The notes under the pieces are model-generated. The model ran no database searches, was not told the DNA's origin, and worked only from the letters and a program-made list of their open reading frames with translations. Below, in pieces: positions 1 through 11,013 of a stretch of DNA of 64,000 nt (positions are counted from its first letter, which is position 1; each line of letters begins with the position of its first letter). Both the position numbers and the translations under genes were made by a program. Source of the DNA: Zhengitettix transpicula (lineage: Eukaryota > Arthropoda > Insecta > Orthoptera > Tetrigidae); contig CM073596.1 of the NCBI GenBank assembly GCA_037074705.1, positions 13,448,501 through 13,512,500 on the forward strand, read 5' to 3'.

Positions 1-949
1 CGGGTGCTGCCTCCGGCCCAGCACGGACTCCCGTTGGCGGAGCTCGTCTTCTGCGCGGGGTTCTTCTTCGTGTATCTGGTGGAGGAGCTGGTGCACCTAT
101 CGCTGGACGACGGCGCCCACCACGTGAGTTCCTGTGGTTCCGAAGGCGACAGCAACGACGAGGACGCTGTGCTGCACCGTACTATGAGTCTCCGTCGCTG
201 CTCGCGGCGCGAAGGCCGTTCCGGTGGTAACGAGGGAAAATGCGCAGCGGCGCCGGTCGAGGACGCCGTGCCTGCGACGCCCGCACCCGCGGCCGTCGAC
301 AGCGGCAGCAGCGTCTCGACGCAGGGGCTGATCCCGCACACCGACTCGAGCCAGTCGGCCATAGCCGAAAAGCAGGGCTCGCCGCTCGACGCGGAGACTC
401 GCATGAGTGGCGGAGCATTCCCGTACAAAACACCAGGATCTGCGTCACAAGGCCCCGGAGGCGTCGTCGTCGCCGCCGCGGCGCCTGGCCGCACAACCAC
501 CTGCTCGCTGAGGTCGCTCCTCGCCGTCGTCGCTTTGTCCTTCCACGCCGTCTTCGAGGGCCTCGCCGTCGGCCTGGAGCAGAGCGTCTCCAACGTGTGG
601 TACCTTCTGGTGGCCGTCGCGACGCACAAGCTGGTCATCACGTTCTGCGTCGGGGTGGAACTCCTGAGTGCGCGCACGCGCCGCTCCCTCGTGCTCGTGT
701 ACATGGGGGTGTTCTCCGCAGTGACGCCCGTCGGCGTGGGCTTCGGACTGCTCCTCGGGGGCGGCGGTGAGGCCGCGACGTCCGCAGGGGTCGTGCCCGT
801 CGTCTTGCAAGCCATGGCCGCCGGGACGCTCCTGTACGTCGTGTTCTTCGAGGTCCTCCAGAGGGAGAGGGCGTCGGACAAATCTGGACTGCTGCAACTC
901 GTGGCGATAGTCACGGGCTTCCTGCTCATGATGGCGCTCAACTATGCAA
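1..949 (+). CDS. ZIP (SLC39A1/2/3-like) zinc transporter, partial C-terminal exon
   Basis: ZIP proteins are eight-pass membrane transporters moving Zn2+/Fe2+ into the cytosol. The frame is open from the first base, begins GTG at base 4 rather than ATG, and has no upstream stop, so the exon is cut by the window edge. Numbering from base 4: TM3 at about 10-32, a long Ala/Ser/Gly/Arg-rich variable loop (33-170), TM4 with the ZIP signature HAVFEGLAVG (H181, E185), TM5 with THK (H208), TM6 229-251, TM7 262-284 with MAAGTLLYVVFFEVL, and TM8 295-314. H181, E185 and H208 are the expected metal-site residues. The TM3-TM4 loop has only scattered His, whereas many ZIPs have His clusters there. TM order and the GMAAG-like TM7 fit the ZIP1/2/3 subfamily. 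The exon is far more GC-rich than what follows. TM8 is complete, so only a few residues can be missing. Confidence 0.93.
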
Positions 950-955
950 GTAAGT
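950..955 (+). other. Consensus splice donor ending the ZIP exon
   Basis: GTAAGT follows CAA and matches the donor consensus, leaving phase 1 after the Ala codon of ...LNYA. Two other ends are possible. Read-through gives 12 more residues and a stop at 985-987. A 41-nt mini-intron to the pyrimidine-rich acceptor TTTCTTTTTTAACAG (ending at 990) would give a short RTGGL tail and a stop. 41 nt is very short for an insect intron, so I favour splicing to a distant exon or read-through. Confidence 0.6.
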
Positions 956-1870
956 CTTCCCACTGTAGCCACGCATTTCTTTTTTAACAGGGACTGGTGG
1001 TCTCTGAAAAATAAGAACGTTCTGTCTCTCAGAAAAGAATATAAACCTCTTAATTTTTCCCTCGTTTGTGTTAGGGAATTAATCAGAAATCAGCTGACTG
1101 ATTCCTAAATTCATTCCTGAAGACGAATGCCTTATTACTGTTAGATTCTTCAAGTTCCCCTCTCTGATCCAATATCATAAAATTTTATATTGATTAATTC
1201 GTACGTTAAACATTTAAAGAGTCTGCAAAACCAGCAATATAGAGGCTCAATTGATTTTCCCCCTTGGGCTGGATACATATTTTTATTATAGCTTTCTAAC
1301 ATTGAAACTAGACTACAGTTAGCTTGAGATCGGTCTTTAATATTACTTATGAGCTCGTTGTAAAAAATACTGATTTACTAATGGATTACTTACTGTCCAC
1401 ACGACGTCAGCTTGAGTGTTTCTACAATTATACTAACAAAACATTGCCTAATTAATAAATAATAATAATGCTACTCTATTACAATGCATTACCTATAAGA
1501 TTAATTTATACCTTGTTCCAGAACAATATAAGTACGACGAATCTAACAAAATTGTAAAGCTAATTATGATACAGAGAATCTCGAATAAGTGGAAGGTTAT
1601 TCTCCGAGCCTCGAGATTCCGATAAGACAGCCCGGAAAAGGAAAACTTATTTACCAGATTTGTAATCATTGTTGCACCCAGATATATTCATGATGGTGCA
1701 TGATTAATAGCATCTCATAAATATATATTTAATTGACAAGAAAATCACAACATTGACCGAGTTTATAAGACGTTATTTACCTGGAATCGGTAGACGTATC
1801 AAAAATTAGTAATTAAATGACATTTAAAATTAACGTTTTATGCAATTTAACGTCGTATTGTACTAATGAA
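956..1870. other. AT-rich stretch, no gene seen
   Basis: Nothing codes convincingly. An AATATAAA-like signal at about 1038 could serve as a poly(A) site if the ZIP mRNA ends here, but no GT-rich downstream element is obvious. The stretch is either the start of a long intron or 3' flank. Confidence 0.5.
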
Positions 1871-1872
1871 TT

Positions 1873-1956
1873 GAGATAGAACCGACAGAACCGAGAATCG
1901 AATCCGAGGCCATTATTCCCGTAGCTGCTCAACCATCTGAGCTACCCTGTCGATCC
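1873..1956 (-). repeat. tRNA-derived SINE head (minus strand)
   Basis: Read on the minus strand it has an A box (GGTAGCTCAGATGGTTGAGC) and a B box (GGATTCGATTCTC) at tRNA-like spacing, followed by an AT-rich tail running toward 1800. Acceptor-stem complementarity and CCA are absent, so this is a Pol III-type SINE head, not a tRNA gene. It ends against a C run at about 1957. Confidence 0.6.
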
Positions 1957-2029
1957 CCCCCCCCTCCCAAACTTCCTACGACTTTTCTCTGTCTCGTTTG
2001 TAGATGTTTGCTCGTCAGAATGACACAGC

Positions 2030-2110
2030 TCTGTATGTGGAAGTGACTCTGGGTTCGATTCCCGGTTGTCATGAGGTTTTTCTTCCTTATTTCATTAATT
2101 AAAATTAACA
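2030..2110 (+). repeat. SINE fragment with B box, head-to-head with the previous one
   Basis: GGGTTCGATTCCCGG is a good B box. It is followed by a T-rich tail (GGTTTTTCTTCCTTATTTC) and AATTAA stretches, the same tail type as the copies at about 47.3 kb and 58.0 kb. The A box half is degenerate or replaced. Confidence 0.5.
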
Positions 2111-2444
2111 AATCTCTCGGGATGAGTTTTGGAATAAGAATTTATGTTCAAGAAAGTTTTTAACAGTTATAAATGGAAGGAAAAAAATTGAAGTATTAGA
2201 ATTATCAATTCGGCCAAATTTGGATTTTTTTTAATGGTTTTCTTTATTACGAAATGCAAGATTTTAACAACTTCCAGTTTGCACATTTTACGGTTAAATT
2301 AATTGAATCGAATCATCAATGGAGGTTGATAACTGTTTGGAACATCATTAAGAAATGCCGCGGTTGAAACATAATTCTAAAAACGTTGGAATTTACCCAA
2401 CAAGTATAAATGAAATAAATAAATTATCCAAAACAATAAAAAAA

Positions 2445-2738
2445 ACAGTTAAATTAAAGAATTACATATCCAACGAGATTAAGAATTATTTTTTAAAAAG
2501 GGAAATCGTTTCGTCCCAATTTCCGTACCTCATCAGATAAAACATAAATGAGAAAATCAATATAAATCTGTAGAAATATTTTACACTGCTCTGATTCCAA
2601 ATTTAAATATCAATATTACGAAGATTTTTTTTGTATTTCATCGATTTACATTAATTTAGGCCTTTATTACCTGATGAGGTCCAGAAATTGGGTCGAAACG
2701 TTGCATTCTTAAGAGATTTAATTCTCTAATTTAACAGT
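2445..2738. repeat. Inverted-repeat element with a hammerhead-like core in each arm
   Basis: Bases 2445-2545 and 2655-2738 are imperfect reverse complements. The right arm carries CTGATGAG, a short stem-loop and CGAAACGTTG on the plus strand (2671-2703). The left arm carries CTGATGAG...GACGAAACGATT on the minus strand (2507-2536). CUGANGA plus GAAA is the catalytic-core signature of hammerhead ribozymes, known in PLE terminal repeats. Confidence 0.55.
2671..2703 (+). ncRNA. Hammerhead-ribozyme-like core
   Basis: CTGATGA, then GGTCC / GGGTC able to form a weak stem II (G-U pairs included), then CGAAACGTTG. Stem III would be only the self-complementary ACGT, as in minimal PLE hammerheads proposed to act as dimers. 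I could not find a good stem I, so this copy may be decayed. Confidence 0.35.
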
Positions 2739-2739
2739 T

Positions 2740-4670
2740 TCCTGGGATAGTTGGCTGTTTTATTTATTTTGACTGCGGATAAACGTCTCTAAGGAGAGTT
2801 GTAAATAGTAGTGCAAGACCATGACACTAATAAGGATATTTTTATCGTCAGGTACTGCTCCGACGATAAGGGATACTTACTCCCACGTAGATAGAAATGG
2901 TAATGAGTTGTTTTTTACAGAGACGTCAGCGTGAACTGAAAGTTGAAATGTTATGGAGAACATTTCTTCAGTATGTACCAGATCTGAAATTGTTACATGC
3001 GGCCTGAATTTTTGGTTTGGCACGGCTTTTCCCTTTGAGGCGTCGCGACGAAGGATCTATTTATGTGGGAGCGTTACACGGACAATTTGCGAGGAACCTT
3101 ATCTGCGTTTATATTACCACTCCCTTCAAAGCGCCTTCTAAATTAAAGGCGAACATTCACATATAAACGCCCGCGGTGAAACCGGCGCGGAAACAACCCC
3201 CCCCCCCCACTTCTAATAATTCAACAAATACATACACGAAACAGCGAGGAGGGGGGGATCTAATTAAACCACAAAGTAAATATTCAACAGTTATCTCTGT
3301 TTTATTTGGTACCTCATTTACATCCTATCCGCCATTGTAACCTCAACAGAAATAATTTTCTGCAGCCATGTACAGGCTGATGTACCGCAATCCTTTAATT
3401 CTGTTTTCCTTTCTAGACCGCCGGGTTTTCAGAGAACGTGATCTGATGTGAACATTTATCTGGTGGGAGTTTTTTTTTCAACCAAAAGCACATTTACCGT
3501 CATATCAGATTTTTTTTTGATTTAGCGTCCAAAGAAAATTCCGATATTACTCGAAACTTCATGTAATTTTAGAAAATAGTTATTTTCAGCGATAATTCCA
3601 CGTAATAAAATATTTTCCCCCAAAATAAATTCACGATAACATACAGACTTTATACTGACCCCACCAACAACATTGATACTTTACTATATATAATGCTAGT
3701 GATTGAAATTTATTTATCTTTCACTTTATATATATATATATATATTGTAATACTAATTAAGGAGGCCATTAATTGTTTAAATAATTGGATTGTTTAGCGG
3801 TACAAATTTCTTAAAGACGACAATGACGGCAGGTTCTTTGTCGGCGGTCTTTGTTGCGAGCTGCTAGGACTGGGTGAAGGCAGTCTGGCGGATATGATGG
3901 TCGAGAGAGGGAGCAAAATTTAAGAGGACGAACAGCGTGGCCCAAGCTTAAAAATTCAACTGAGAGACTTATACATTTTAAAAATCCAAGTAAAAAGATC
4001 TGGACTGAGAGACACGTAATAAAAACCACAAAGCTGAAACAAAAAGTTAAGCGCCACGTTCAGATACATACGAGTACCGAAATAACATTTTTCCGCACAA
4101 AGGCATTGAGAAATAATTCGTCCGACTGTTGACCGGAGGAATAATACAAGAACTACAACCGAATGTTTTGACCACGATGTGTAGAATCAGTGATTAATGG
4201 CCTCTTTAGTGAATTGTGTCCCCAAGCTCCGAAAACTAAGTCTGGTACCGGCAGGACATTTGTAAGTACCAACCAAACTAATTAAATTCTGTAATTCAGG
4301 GTATAGTCAGATTTTGTTCTTTTCTTTTTTGTTAGATTTCGTATTCCGTTCGTTTCAATTTGGTTGAATTGTTAATTATTTAATTTATAATTTTTTATTG
4401 TTCTTACTTATCAAACCCAGTTAAAGACCCTGAGAAGAAGAGTTATTAAATTTGATTGTTTGTGAAATATAAAAGATTTTATTTTACTTTGAACGCCACC
4501 AATTATAAATAAAAAAATATTTGAGTGTTAATTTTGAAATTATTGAATTCGACGTGCCAACCTAGGGGCAAATCATTTGAAAAATTTTTAATGAACACCT
4601 GTTAAATTAATCTTTTGCTCATTACATTTTTGGTTCCTCAACGTGGGGCAATTTAATAAATTATTTCTTT
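2740..4670. other. AT-rich, no gene seen
   Basis: Bases 2950-3210 are less AT-rich and include a C run (3197-3208). A short (TA)n lies at 3726-3745. Open frames of 62-72 codons here have no recognisable domain and are probably chance. Confidence 0.5.
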
Positions 4671-4675
4671 TGCCC

Positions 4676-4680
<5 letters not shown>

Positions 4681-4726
<46 letters not shown>
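4681..4726. repeat. (TA)n microsatellite
   Basis: Uninterrupted TA dinucleotides of about 23 units. Confidence 0.97.
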
Positions 4727-4727
<1 letters not shown>

Positions 4728-4864
4728 GTTAGATAAATCGCCAACAAAATAATATTTTTTTTACTTATGTTCCTGAACTAGGAACATTTATTATTAAAAA
4801 TCTATTCCAGAAATATAAATCAGTAAGAAAATGATTCATTCAATAATAGTATAAACGTATGTTT

Positions 4865-4869
<5 letters not shown>

Positions 4870-4950
<81 letters not shown>
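4870..4950. repeat. Compound (CT)n(AT)n microsatellite
   Basis: About 17 CT units pass directly into about 23 AT units. Confidence 0.97.
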
Positions 4951-4953
<3 letters not shown>

Positions 4954-5074
4954 TGCTAAGAAACCCTACAATTAAAAACTTTTAATATAATCTGACAATG
5001 ATCATTAATAAACAAACAGAGAAACAGCCAATTTGACAGATAAAAATATGTCTTAATCAACAAAAACAAAATTA

Positions 5075-5256
5075 ATTACAATACGACGTTTTGTTCACAA
5101 TTCGTCGGGAATTCCTCAGTGTAATATACAGTTTTTAAAAAACATTAAAGTTACAATACATGACACTATAATTGATTCTCTAATTTTAACATACATTAAT
5201 AACTGTATATTACATGAAGAAGTCCAAAAAATGTGGATTAAACGTCGTATTAAAAT
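5075..5256. repeat. Inverted-repeat element with hammerhead-like cores
   Basis: Arms 5075-5136 and 5199-5256 are reverse complements, with TACGACGTTT at one end and AAACGTCGTA at the other. The left arm (minus strand, 5084-5119) has CTGAGGA...ACAAAACGTCG. The right arm (plus, 5213-5248) has ATGAAGA, AGTCC...GGATT, AAACGTCG. Both are decayed CUGANGA/GAAAC cores. Confidence 0.5.
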
Positions 5257-5259
5257 GAC

Positions 5260-6925
5260 TTTCTGTTCTGGTTCATTTTTCCAGACCAACCGACTTTTTC
5301 TCTTTGTTTACAAGAGTTTTTTTCTTTAAGATATTTAAAAGGAAATTTTGTTTCCGACTCTTGGGCATTAGACCTGTAAAGGATTTGCTCCTTGAAAGAG
5401 AAAAATATTTTCAGCTTTCTTTACGCATATATTGTAACGTCTCTTATTACATTTGAAACGAAAAACTAGTAAAGTTGAGATTTATTTACAAGATGAATGC
5501 ATTTAGGTGAATTTATTGCTTTAAAAAGGACTAAGCGTAGAAAAGAGTTGAAAATGTCTAAAAAAAAGTGCCGAACGTTACTGAACAAAGTGCGAGACCT
5601 ATTGATATGTTTTGGAAAGAAATATTTTTAACCAAACAGAGGACTTAATATTACTAAATTTATGGAGTCGTTTTTACGAATTGAGTATATTATCATCTGT
5701 TTATAAATAAAATAAGTATCAAAAATTTTTCAGTCAAATTCTTGACTTTCCTTTGATAATGACGACACTCAGATTTAAAGTTTTGTAACTGTTTCTACAT
5801 TTTTTATATATATATTCCGTTTAGTTTGTATCTTGTAACAATTTTTTGTAATTATGTTCACTGCATGTAATTTTTATACGTCACATTTATTTTTGTTTTT
5901 AAATTTCAATTTAAAATTAAACGCACTCTTTAAACTGAATTAAAAGAACATAAACATGTTTAATGACCACTTTAAAATTCACTAATTTTAATATATAGGT
6001 TTTTGGTCAAGTCACAGCCTGTAAAATGTATAAATACGTTACCGATACGTTGTCGTCATTTTAAGTTTAATTTTTTTCAGCAATGTCCGTTAATAATTAC
6101 AGACGTTAAATAAAAAATAATAATGATGATATTTGTTAGGTTATTTTTTTGTAAAAAAAATAATAATTTAATTTTGAATTTAACGACGTATTAGTAGCAA
6201 TAAGTTGAACGGTAATTCGTCATTACATTCCCGAAATTAGTGCTCAGAGGATATCGCCGGATCCAGTTATCACATTCCCTGTACGTGTTAAATTTATCGA
6301 CCGTGGGTTTGAGCCAGCAAAGCGCCATTTAACGTGCAATTTCATCCACTTTATCGGACTGTTTGCGTTTGCGTCGAGTGTCGGAATGTAACACACGGCC
6401 TTCTGTTAGCGCTTCAGATGCGCCAAACACCATCTCGTTAGGTTTTCAGGTATTAGGAAGGAGACGGCCTTGTACGAGGTTGGCAATTAAGGTTGCAGAC
6501 TCATCATATGTATATATAAAAAAAACGTTCTTCGCACTTCTTTGCAGAACATCGCTAAGGTCACCTTCGTAGGTTCCCCCCCCACCACCCCCCCTTTGGA
6601 GATCGTTTCATTGCCTCACTTAGCGTAACGAATGAATTTTAAACGCCTTTTTTCCATCAAGACGAACCTATTTTCTTCTTATTCACATCGCGAGCTCACA
6701 ATCACATCTTCCAACATTGTTGAGTTTAAAATTAGACGAAGATTTAGACGGTTTTCATACTGTAACTAATTTCTTTATCGATAAATAAGAATTATTAGTA
6801 GGCGACTCCTATTCAACACTATGAAAGAGCGATGTTATGATTAGTTTTATCCTATAAAAGCCGGTTATCCTTGCTTTTGACGAATTATCTCCTCACAAAT
6901 ATTTCTATGGACCACGGTGTCCAGT
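5260..6925. other. AT-rich, no gene seen
   Basis: 6240-6600 is less AT-rich, with C-rich tracts at 6577-6594 and an unremarkable 69-codon open frame. No repeat partner was found in the window. Confidence 0.45.
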
Positions 6926-6929
6926 TTCT

Positions 6930-7250
6930 GCACCAGGTGACTAGACGACGTTTCGAACTCTGGGTATTTCCCTGCATTACATTCAGGTGATTATAGTGGA
7001 GAATACAGCACGTGGATAACTGTCATGTAGCCTCTCAAAATCAAAATAACAAAAAAAAACTCCAGTCATGTTGAGGGCGTGGGACAAGTGTCGAGAGCCC
7101 GACTTACCTCACTCAGGTTTCTATTCTGTTTTGTACCTAAATGTCGGGTTATGGACCTTAACCTTTACAATGGGGCCCAGGTTACTCCTTGACGACATCA
7201 TTTCTATATCTTCCGCATCGCCCCGTTGAATTATACTATTAAAATAAAGT
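6930..7250 (+). repeat. Family C repeat, two degenerate head-to-tail pieces
   Basis: The first piece has TTTCCCTGCATTACATTCAGG and later CGTGGATAAC...TCATGTAGCC. The second has GGCGTGGGACAAG, GCCCGAC, a pyrimidine-rich line and CTATTAAAATAAAGTG. These match, in order, the better-preserved copies at 43.4-44.2 kb and 62-63 kb. Confidence 0.5.
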
Positions 7251-8460
7251 GCATTAGTAATATATAATGGTCAAGAAGTCAAGAAGATATAAAAATTAGT
7301 TATAAAGAAAAATTTCTTTCACATTTTTGTATCTTCTGGCGAGCACTTCAAATAAACTGAAAGATCGATATAACAAATATATTGTAATATGTCAAATAAA
7401 ATTACCAATTTAAACAAACAATTATTATTTATTAAGACACAATTTACAATTACACAAATAATCTAATGAAATTTTATAAATAAAAACAATTTTATTTATC
7501 TTGAATACATTTGATTACTAAGACTCGGTACCCCAGGGTCTTTACTGGGTTGATAAGGAAACGGAACTTAAATTTATACAATTAAACAAAACAGTTAAAA
7601 TAAATGAAAAACGAAATGAAACGAAATGAAATTATTGAAACGAAATCTGACTTTTCTACCCTTATTTAGCAATTTACAATTATGAATAGAGAAAAATAGA
7701 CTTACAAGCTCTCTGGTCCATGCAATTTGGATCTCTCGCATACCGACACACACTCACTTCATACAGGTTTAAAAGGCACAAGGTTGCGTTTACCACTCTG
7801 CTTTCACCGCCACCTCTTTTTGACGACGTCACCCTCACGACGAATTCAAACAACTCCGCTGGCAGACAGATTTCCACGACGAACTCCCACCGACTTTTGA
7901 TGGCTGATGTCTAACTGATTACTCTCGGTCACCTAGCTTGGCCTACCATCCGATGATATTTCCTGAATGCAAACAACCGACTGTTCATAACATTGTTTCG
8001 GCCACTTTCTTGGCCCTGCGGACCTGCACCGACGCTCTCTCCCAGCGGCCTCCTGCTCCTGACTAACTCCTTATAATACTCCTCCCTGACTACTGTGCCT
8101 TTATCTCTCTCTTATTTATATCCCGGCTCCAGAATATTCCCTTGTTTTCACAGTTGTTTTGAAATTCCATGTTAGCCAAACAACACCAGCTGTTGGCTTT
8201 CTCCCGCTCCGAGAGCCACTCAATCAAATAAAATAAGCATCTCCTTTTAATATAATTGCATCGTCCACCAAACTTCTGTCATACCCATTAGCCCTAAGGG
8301 CCGCAAAATGCCCAATTATAGTCCTCCCCTTCTCTAAGAGCCACTTATCCATCATTTTATAATTATATTTTTATATGTACAAACCACTCAAGAGCCCCAG
8401 TATGAGTAGGTAAACAAATCTGATAAAAATAAGAACCGAATTCATGTCCATCTTATCTGG
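7251..8460. other. Unassigned block, possibly retroelement-derived
   Basis: 7680-8340 has more C on the plus strand than its surroundings. On the minus strand a TATA-like GATATAAATAAGAG lies at about 8110-8127. An LTR or promoter is conceivable, but I see no terminal TG/CA, target duplication or second copy. Overlapping open frames of 64-65 codons on both strands look accidental. Confidence 0.3.
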
Positions 8461-8465
8461 GTTTT

Positions 8466-8468
<3 letters not shown>

Positions 8469-8508
<40 letters not shown>
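8469..8508. repeat. (AT)n microsatellite
   Basis: About 20 AT units. Confidence 0.97.
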
Positions 8509-8559
8509 TGTTACTTAATTTGACCAAAAATCTAAACTAAGCCAATTTTTTAAAAGATA

Positions 8560-9125
8560 TCAAAAGTTATTTATTTGACCAATTTGGTCTTCGTTGAATT
8601 TACATTTTATATTGTTAAGTAAATGCCTCAGTTTTTATGAGAATATAACTTTCAAAGCCGCTTATAGCGCCTCTAATAAAGACAGTAAAAAATGAATTTA
8701 AATTTACGATAACAAAATTTTATACTAATAGCACAAACTATTATAAATCTGAAAAGTTATATAAGTCTGGCAAAGTTATAGAAATCTGGCGGTAAACGAT
8801 ATTTACGTAAATGTTCACAGAAGAAAGTTTTTTTTACATACCATTTATTTATAGCTGCTCTGGTATATGCACACGTGATTATTTAATTTTTATAGAACAC
8901 TGTTTTCATTGACAGTCCACTGCACTTATTTTGTTCTCGTCTCACTTTCCAACACTGAGTTCTCCTCAGCCTCCCAAAACACACTCACTGACTGTCCAAA
9001 GTTCTGAGCGTCTTATATACGATTTCTCGACAATTCGGAGCACCCATTATAGTCTCTGCACTCTCGCGCCAAACAATGCTGTTCTTTACATTGCTCTGGA
9101 CTCAAAGTTAAGCCGCCGATAATTA
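8560..9125 (+). repeat. Family L repeat, copy 1
   Basis: Collinear with 20490-21105. Shared landmarks in order: AAATGCCTCA, GCCGCTTATAG, ACCTCTAAT-like text, TCTGGCGGTAAACGATATTTAC, GCTGCTCTGG, a CACTGACTG run, GAGCGTCTTATATA, TATAGTCTC, and the ending GCCGCC(G/A)ATAATTAA. CTTATATA in a GC-richer setting is promoter-like. A solo LTR or a large SINE-like element would fit; neither is proved. Confidence 0.6.
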
Positions 9126-9344
9126 AAGAAATAATTTTAACGAAGCATTTCATTACTCATTTGTAATCTCTACAATATATGTAAGAGGACATAAAATAAG
9201 TTTTTTTGAGATTATTTTTATGAGTTTTAAAATTAATGGATGAGGAATTGGATTTAATCTGTACCATCTCACACATTAACATCAAATAACGTTTGATTTC
9301 AGAATCTAATAACTATGGTTATTTTACTGAGACCAGTTTTGAAT

Positions 9345-9418
9345 TAAAATATAAGTTCTTTAAGGCGCATTTTTAAAGACCTTTTTGTTCGTCCCATGTA
9401 ACAAGCATTGCAGGAATA
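9345..9418 (-). pseudogene. PLE GIY-YIG endonuclease fragment
   Basis: The minus-strand translation reads CNACYMGRTKRSLKMRLKEL, matching the C-x-x-CYIGQTxRxLxxRxKEH motif of Penelope-like element endonucleases. It is short and in decay, with a stop soon after. Confidence 0.65.
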
Positions 9419-9702
9419 TTACATTATGTTTATTTAAATCATTGATATAAACTTTGCAGTTTTTCATAATAAATTATAGAGAATTGGCTGATTTATATAT
9501 TATATCATTGTGTATTACCATCAAGTAGCATGTTTCTGAAAAAATACTGGCTCAAAAAATTTATTTGTAAGCTCATTTGTCAAACGTCATATGATACTAT
9601 AAAAGTCAAATTTGTATTAGTAACGACCTTAACCAAAACTCCTATTAGACAATGGTGTGAGAGATTACCAGCTTGAATAATTTAGGTAAACATAATGTAA
9701 TA

Positions 9703-11013
9703 CCACTGTGATCAAAAAGTAAGGTGAAATATTCATTTAAAACTCCCGGGTATTAGAAAGGCAGGTAGTTTTTTTCCTAGGTTGGTAGGACTGTCTATAA
9801 TATTTGCCAAGCGTCTGTTTGTTAAAAGGTTTAATTATCTCCTAATTACAAGTATTTTTGTAAACAACCAAACTGTATTTTTCGATTTTTGCAATGAGTG
9901 ATTTTGTTGAGCAAAGAACTTGCATCAAATTTTGTTTGCAGATCGAATATTCTTGTACGGACACGTTGAAAATGTTGCGGAAGGCCTTTGGTGATCAAAC
10001 TATGGCACAAAAAAACGTTTATAAGTGGTACAACGAGTTCAAAGAGGGCCGAGAACGCGTTGAAGACGAACCGCGCTCTGGACGACCATCAACGTCTACC
10101 GACGTGGGCCACGTCCAAAAAATCAAATATTTGGTGCTTGAAAATCGTCGATGGACAATTAGAGATCTCGCTGATTGTGTTGGAATATCATTTGGCTCAG
10201 CTTAAACCATTTTGAAGAATGTTTTGTGTCTCAAACGCGTCAAGTCTCGATTGGTGCCAAAATCGCTCAATTTTTTTTGGAAAAAAAGCGTCGCGTTGAT
10301 GTGTGTGAAACTTTGCTGTCTGACTATCAGGACCACTTGAAATGCATTATTACTGGAGACGAGACTTGGATGTACGCATACGACCCTGAAACCACCGACC
10401 AATCCAGCGAATATCGTGCAAAAGGTGAAGCAAGTCCGAAAAGACCACGGCAAAGTCGATCGATAATCAAGGTAAAGTTGACAGTTTTCTTTAATTATCG
10501 AGGTGTGGTTCACTATGAATTCCTTCCGCCGGGCCAAACTGTCAACAAAGAATATTATTTGAGCGTTATGCGTCGTTTGCGCGAAGCTATTAGTCTTAAA
10601 CGGCCGGAATTATGGGCGAACAACTCTTGGTTCCTTCATCACGATAATGCACCATGTCATACTGCATTGGTTCTTCGCGACTTTTTTGCCCAAAACTCGA
10701 CTCATATCGTTCCGCAACCACCGTATTCGCCTGATTTGGCTCAGTGCGACTTCTGGCTATTCAGCAAACTCAAAAGGCCAACGCGGGGACGCAGTTTTGA
10801 CAGGATTGAGGAGATAAAAACCGAATTGAAGGAGGTCTTGAAGGCTACCCCGGAAAAAGACTATTCCGACTGTTTCGAGGACTGGAAAAATCGTTGGTAA
10901 AAGTGCGTTTTATCGGACGGGAATTACTTTGAAGGGGATGAAATTGATTTGGATGAATAAATAAAGAATTTATATTTTATAAATAAATTCACCTTACTTT
11001 CTTTTCACAGTGG
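9703..11013 (+). mobile_element. Mariner transposon, full length with both TIRs
   Basis: The ends are inverted: CCACTGTGATCAAAAAGTAA left, and the complement of CCACTGTGAAAAGAAAGTAA right, about 28 bp with a few mismatches. It is flanked by TA at 9701-9702 and 11014-11015, the mariner target duplication. At 1311 bp it is a typical mariner size. The transposase inside is broken. It is inserted in a PLE remnant, so it is younger than that copy. Confidence 0.95.
9894..10900 (+). pseudogene. Mariner transposase (D,D34D), inactivated
   Basis: The N-terminal helix-turn-helix part is intact (residues FVEQR...KMLRKAFGD...VYKWYNEFKEGRE, then the GRPSTS linker). The reading frame stops at TAA after ...GISFGSA, where the family has Gln (CAA). 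An indel in an eight-T run at 10271-10278 shifts the frame. The catalytic half then reads cleanly: TGDETW, HHDNAPCHT and YSPDLAQCDFW, with exactly 34 residues between the second and third Asp. The C-terminus is complete to a TAA. The protein cannot be made as one chain. Confidence 0.92.

Noticed and set aside
4560..4680. Retroelement primer-binding site (TTCCTCAACGTGGGGC)
   Set aside because: The short match lies in AT-rich DNA without LTR ends or coding sequence beside it.
7680..8340. Solo LTR or promoter on the minus strand
   Set aside because: A TATA-like box and C-rich strand bias are present, but no termini, duplicated target or second copy could be found.
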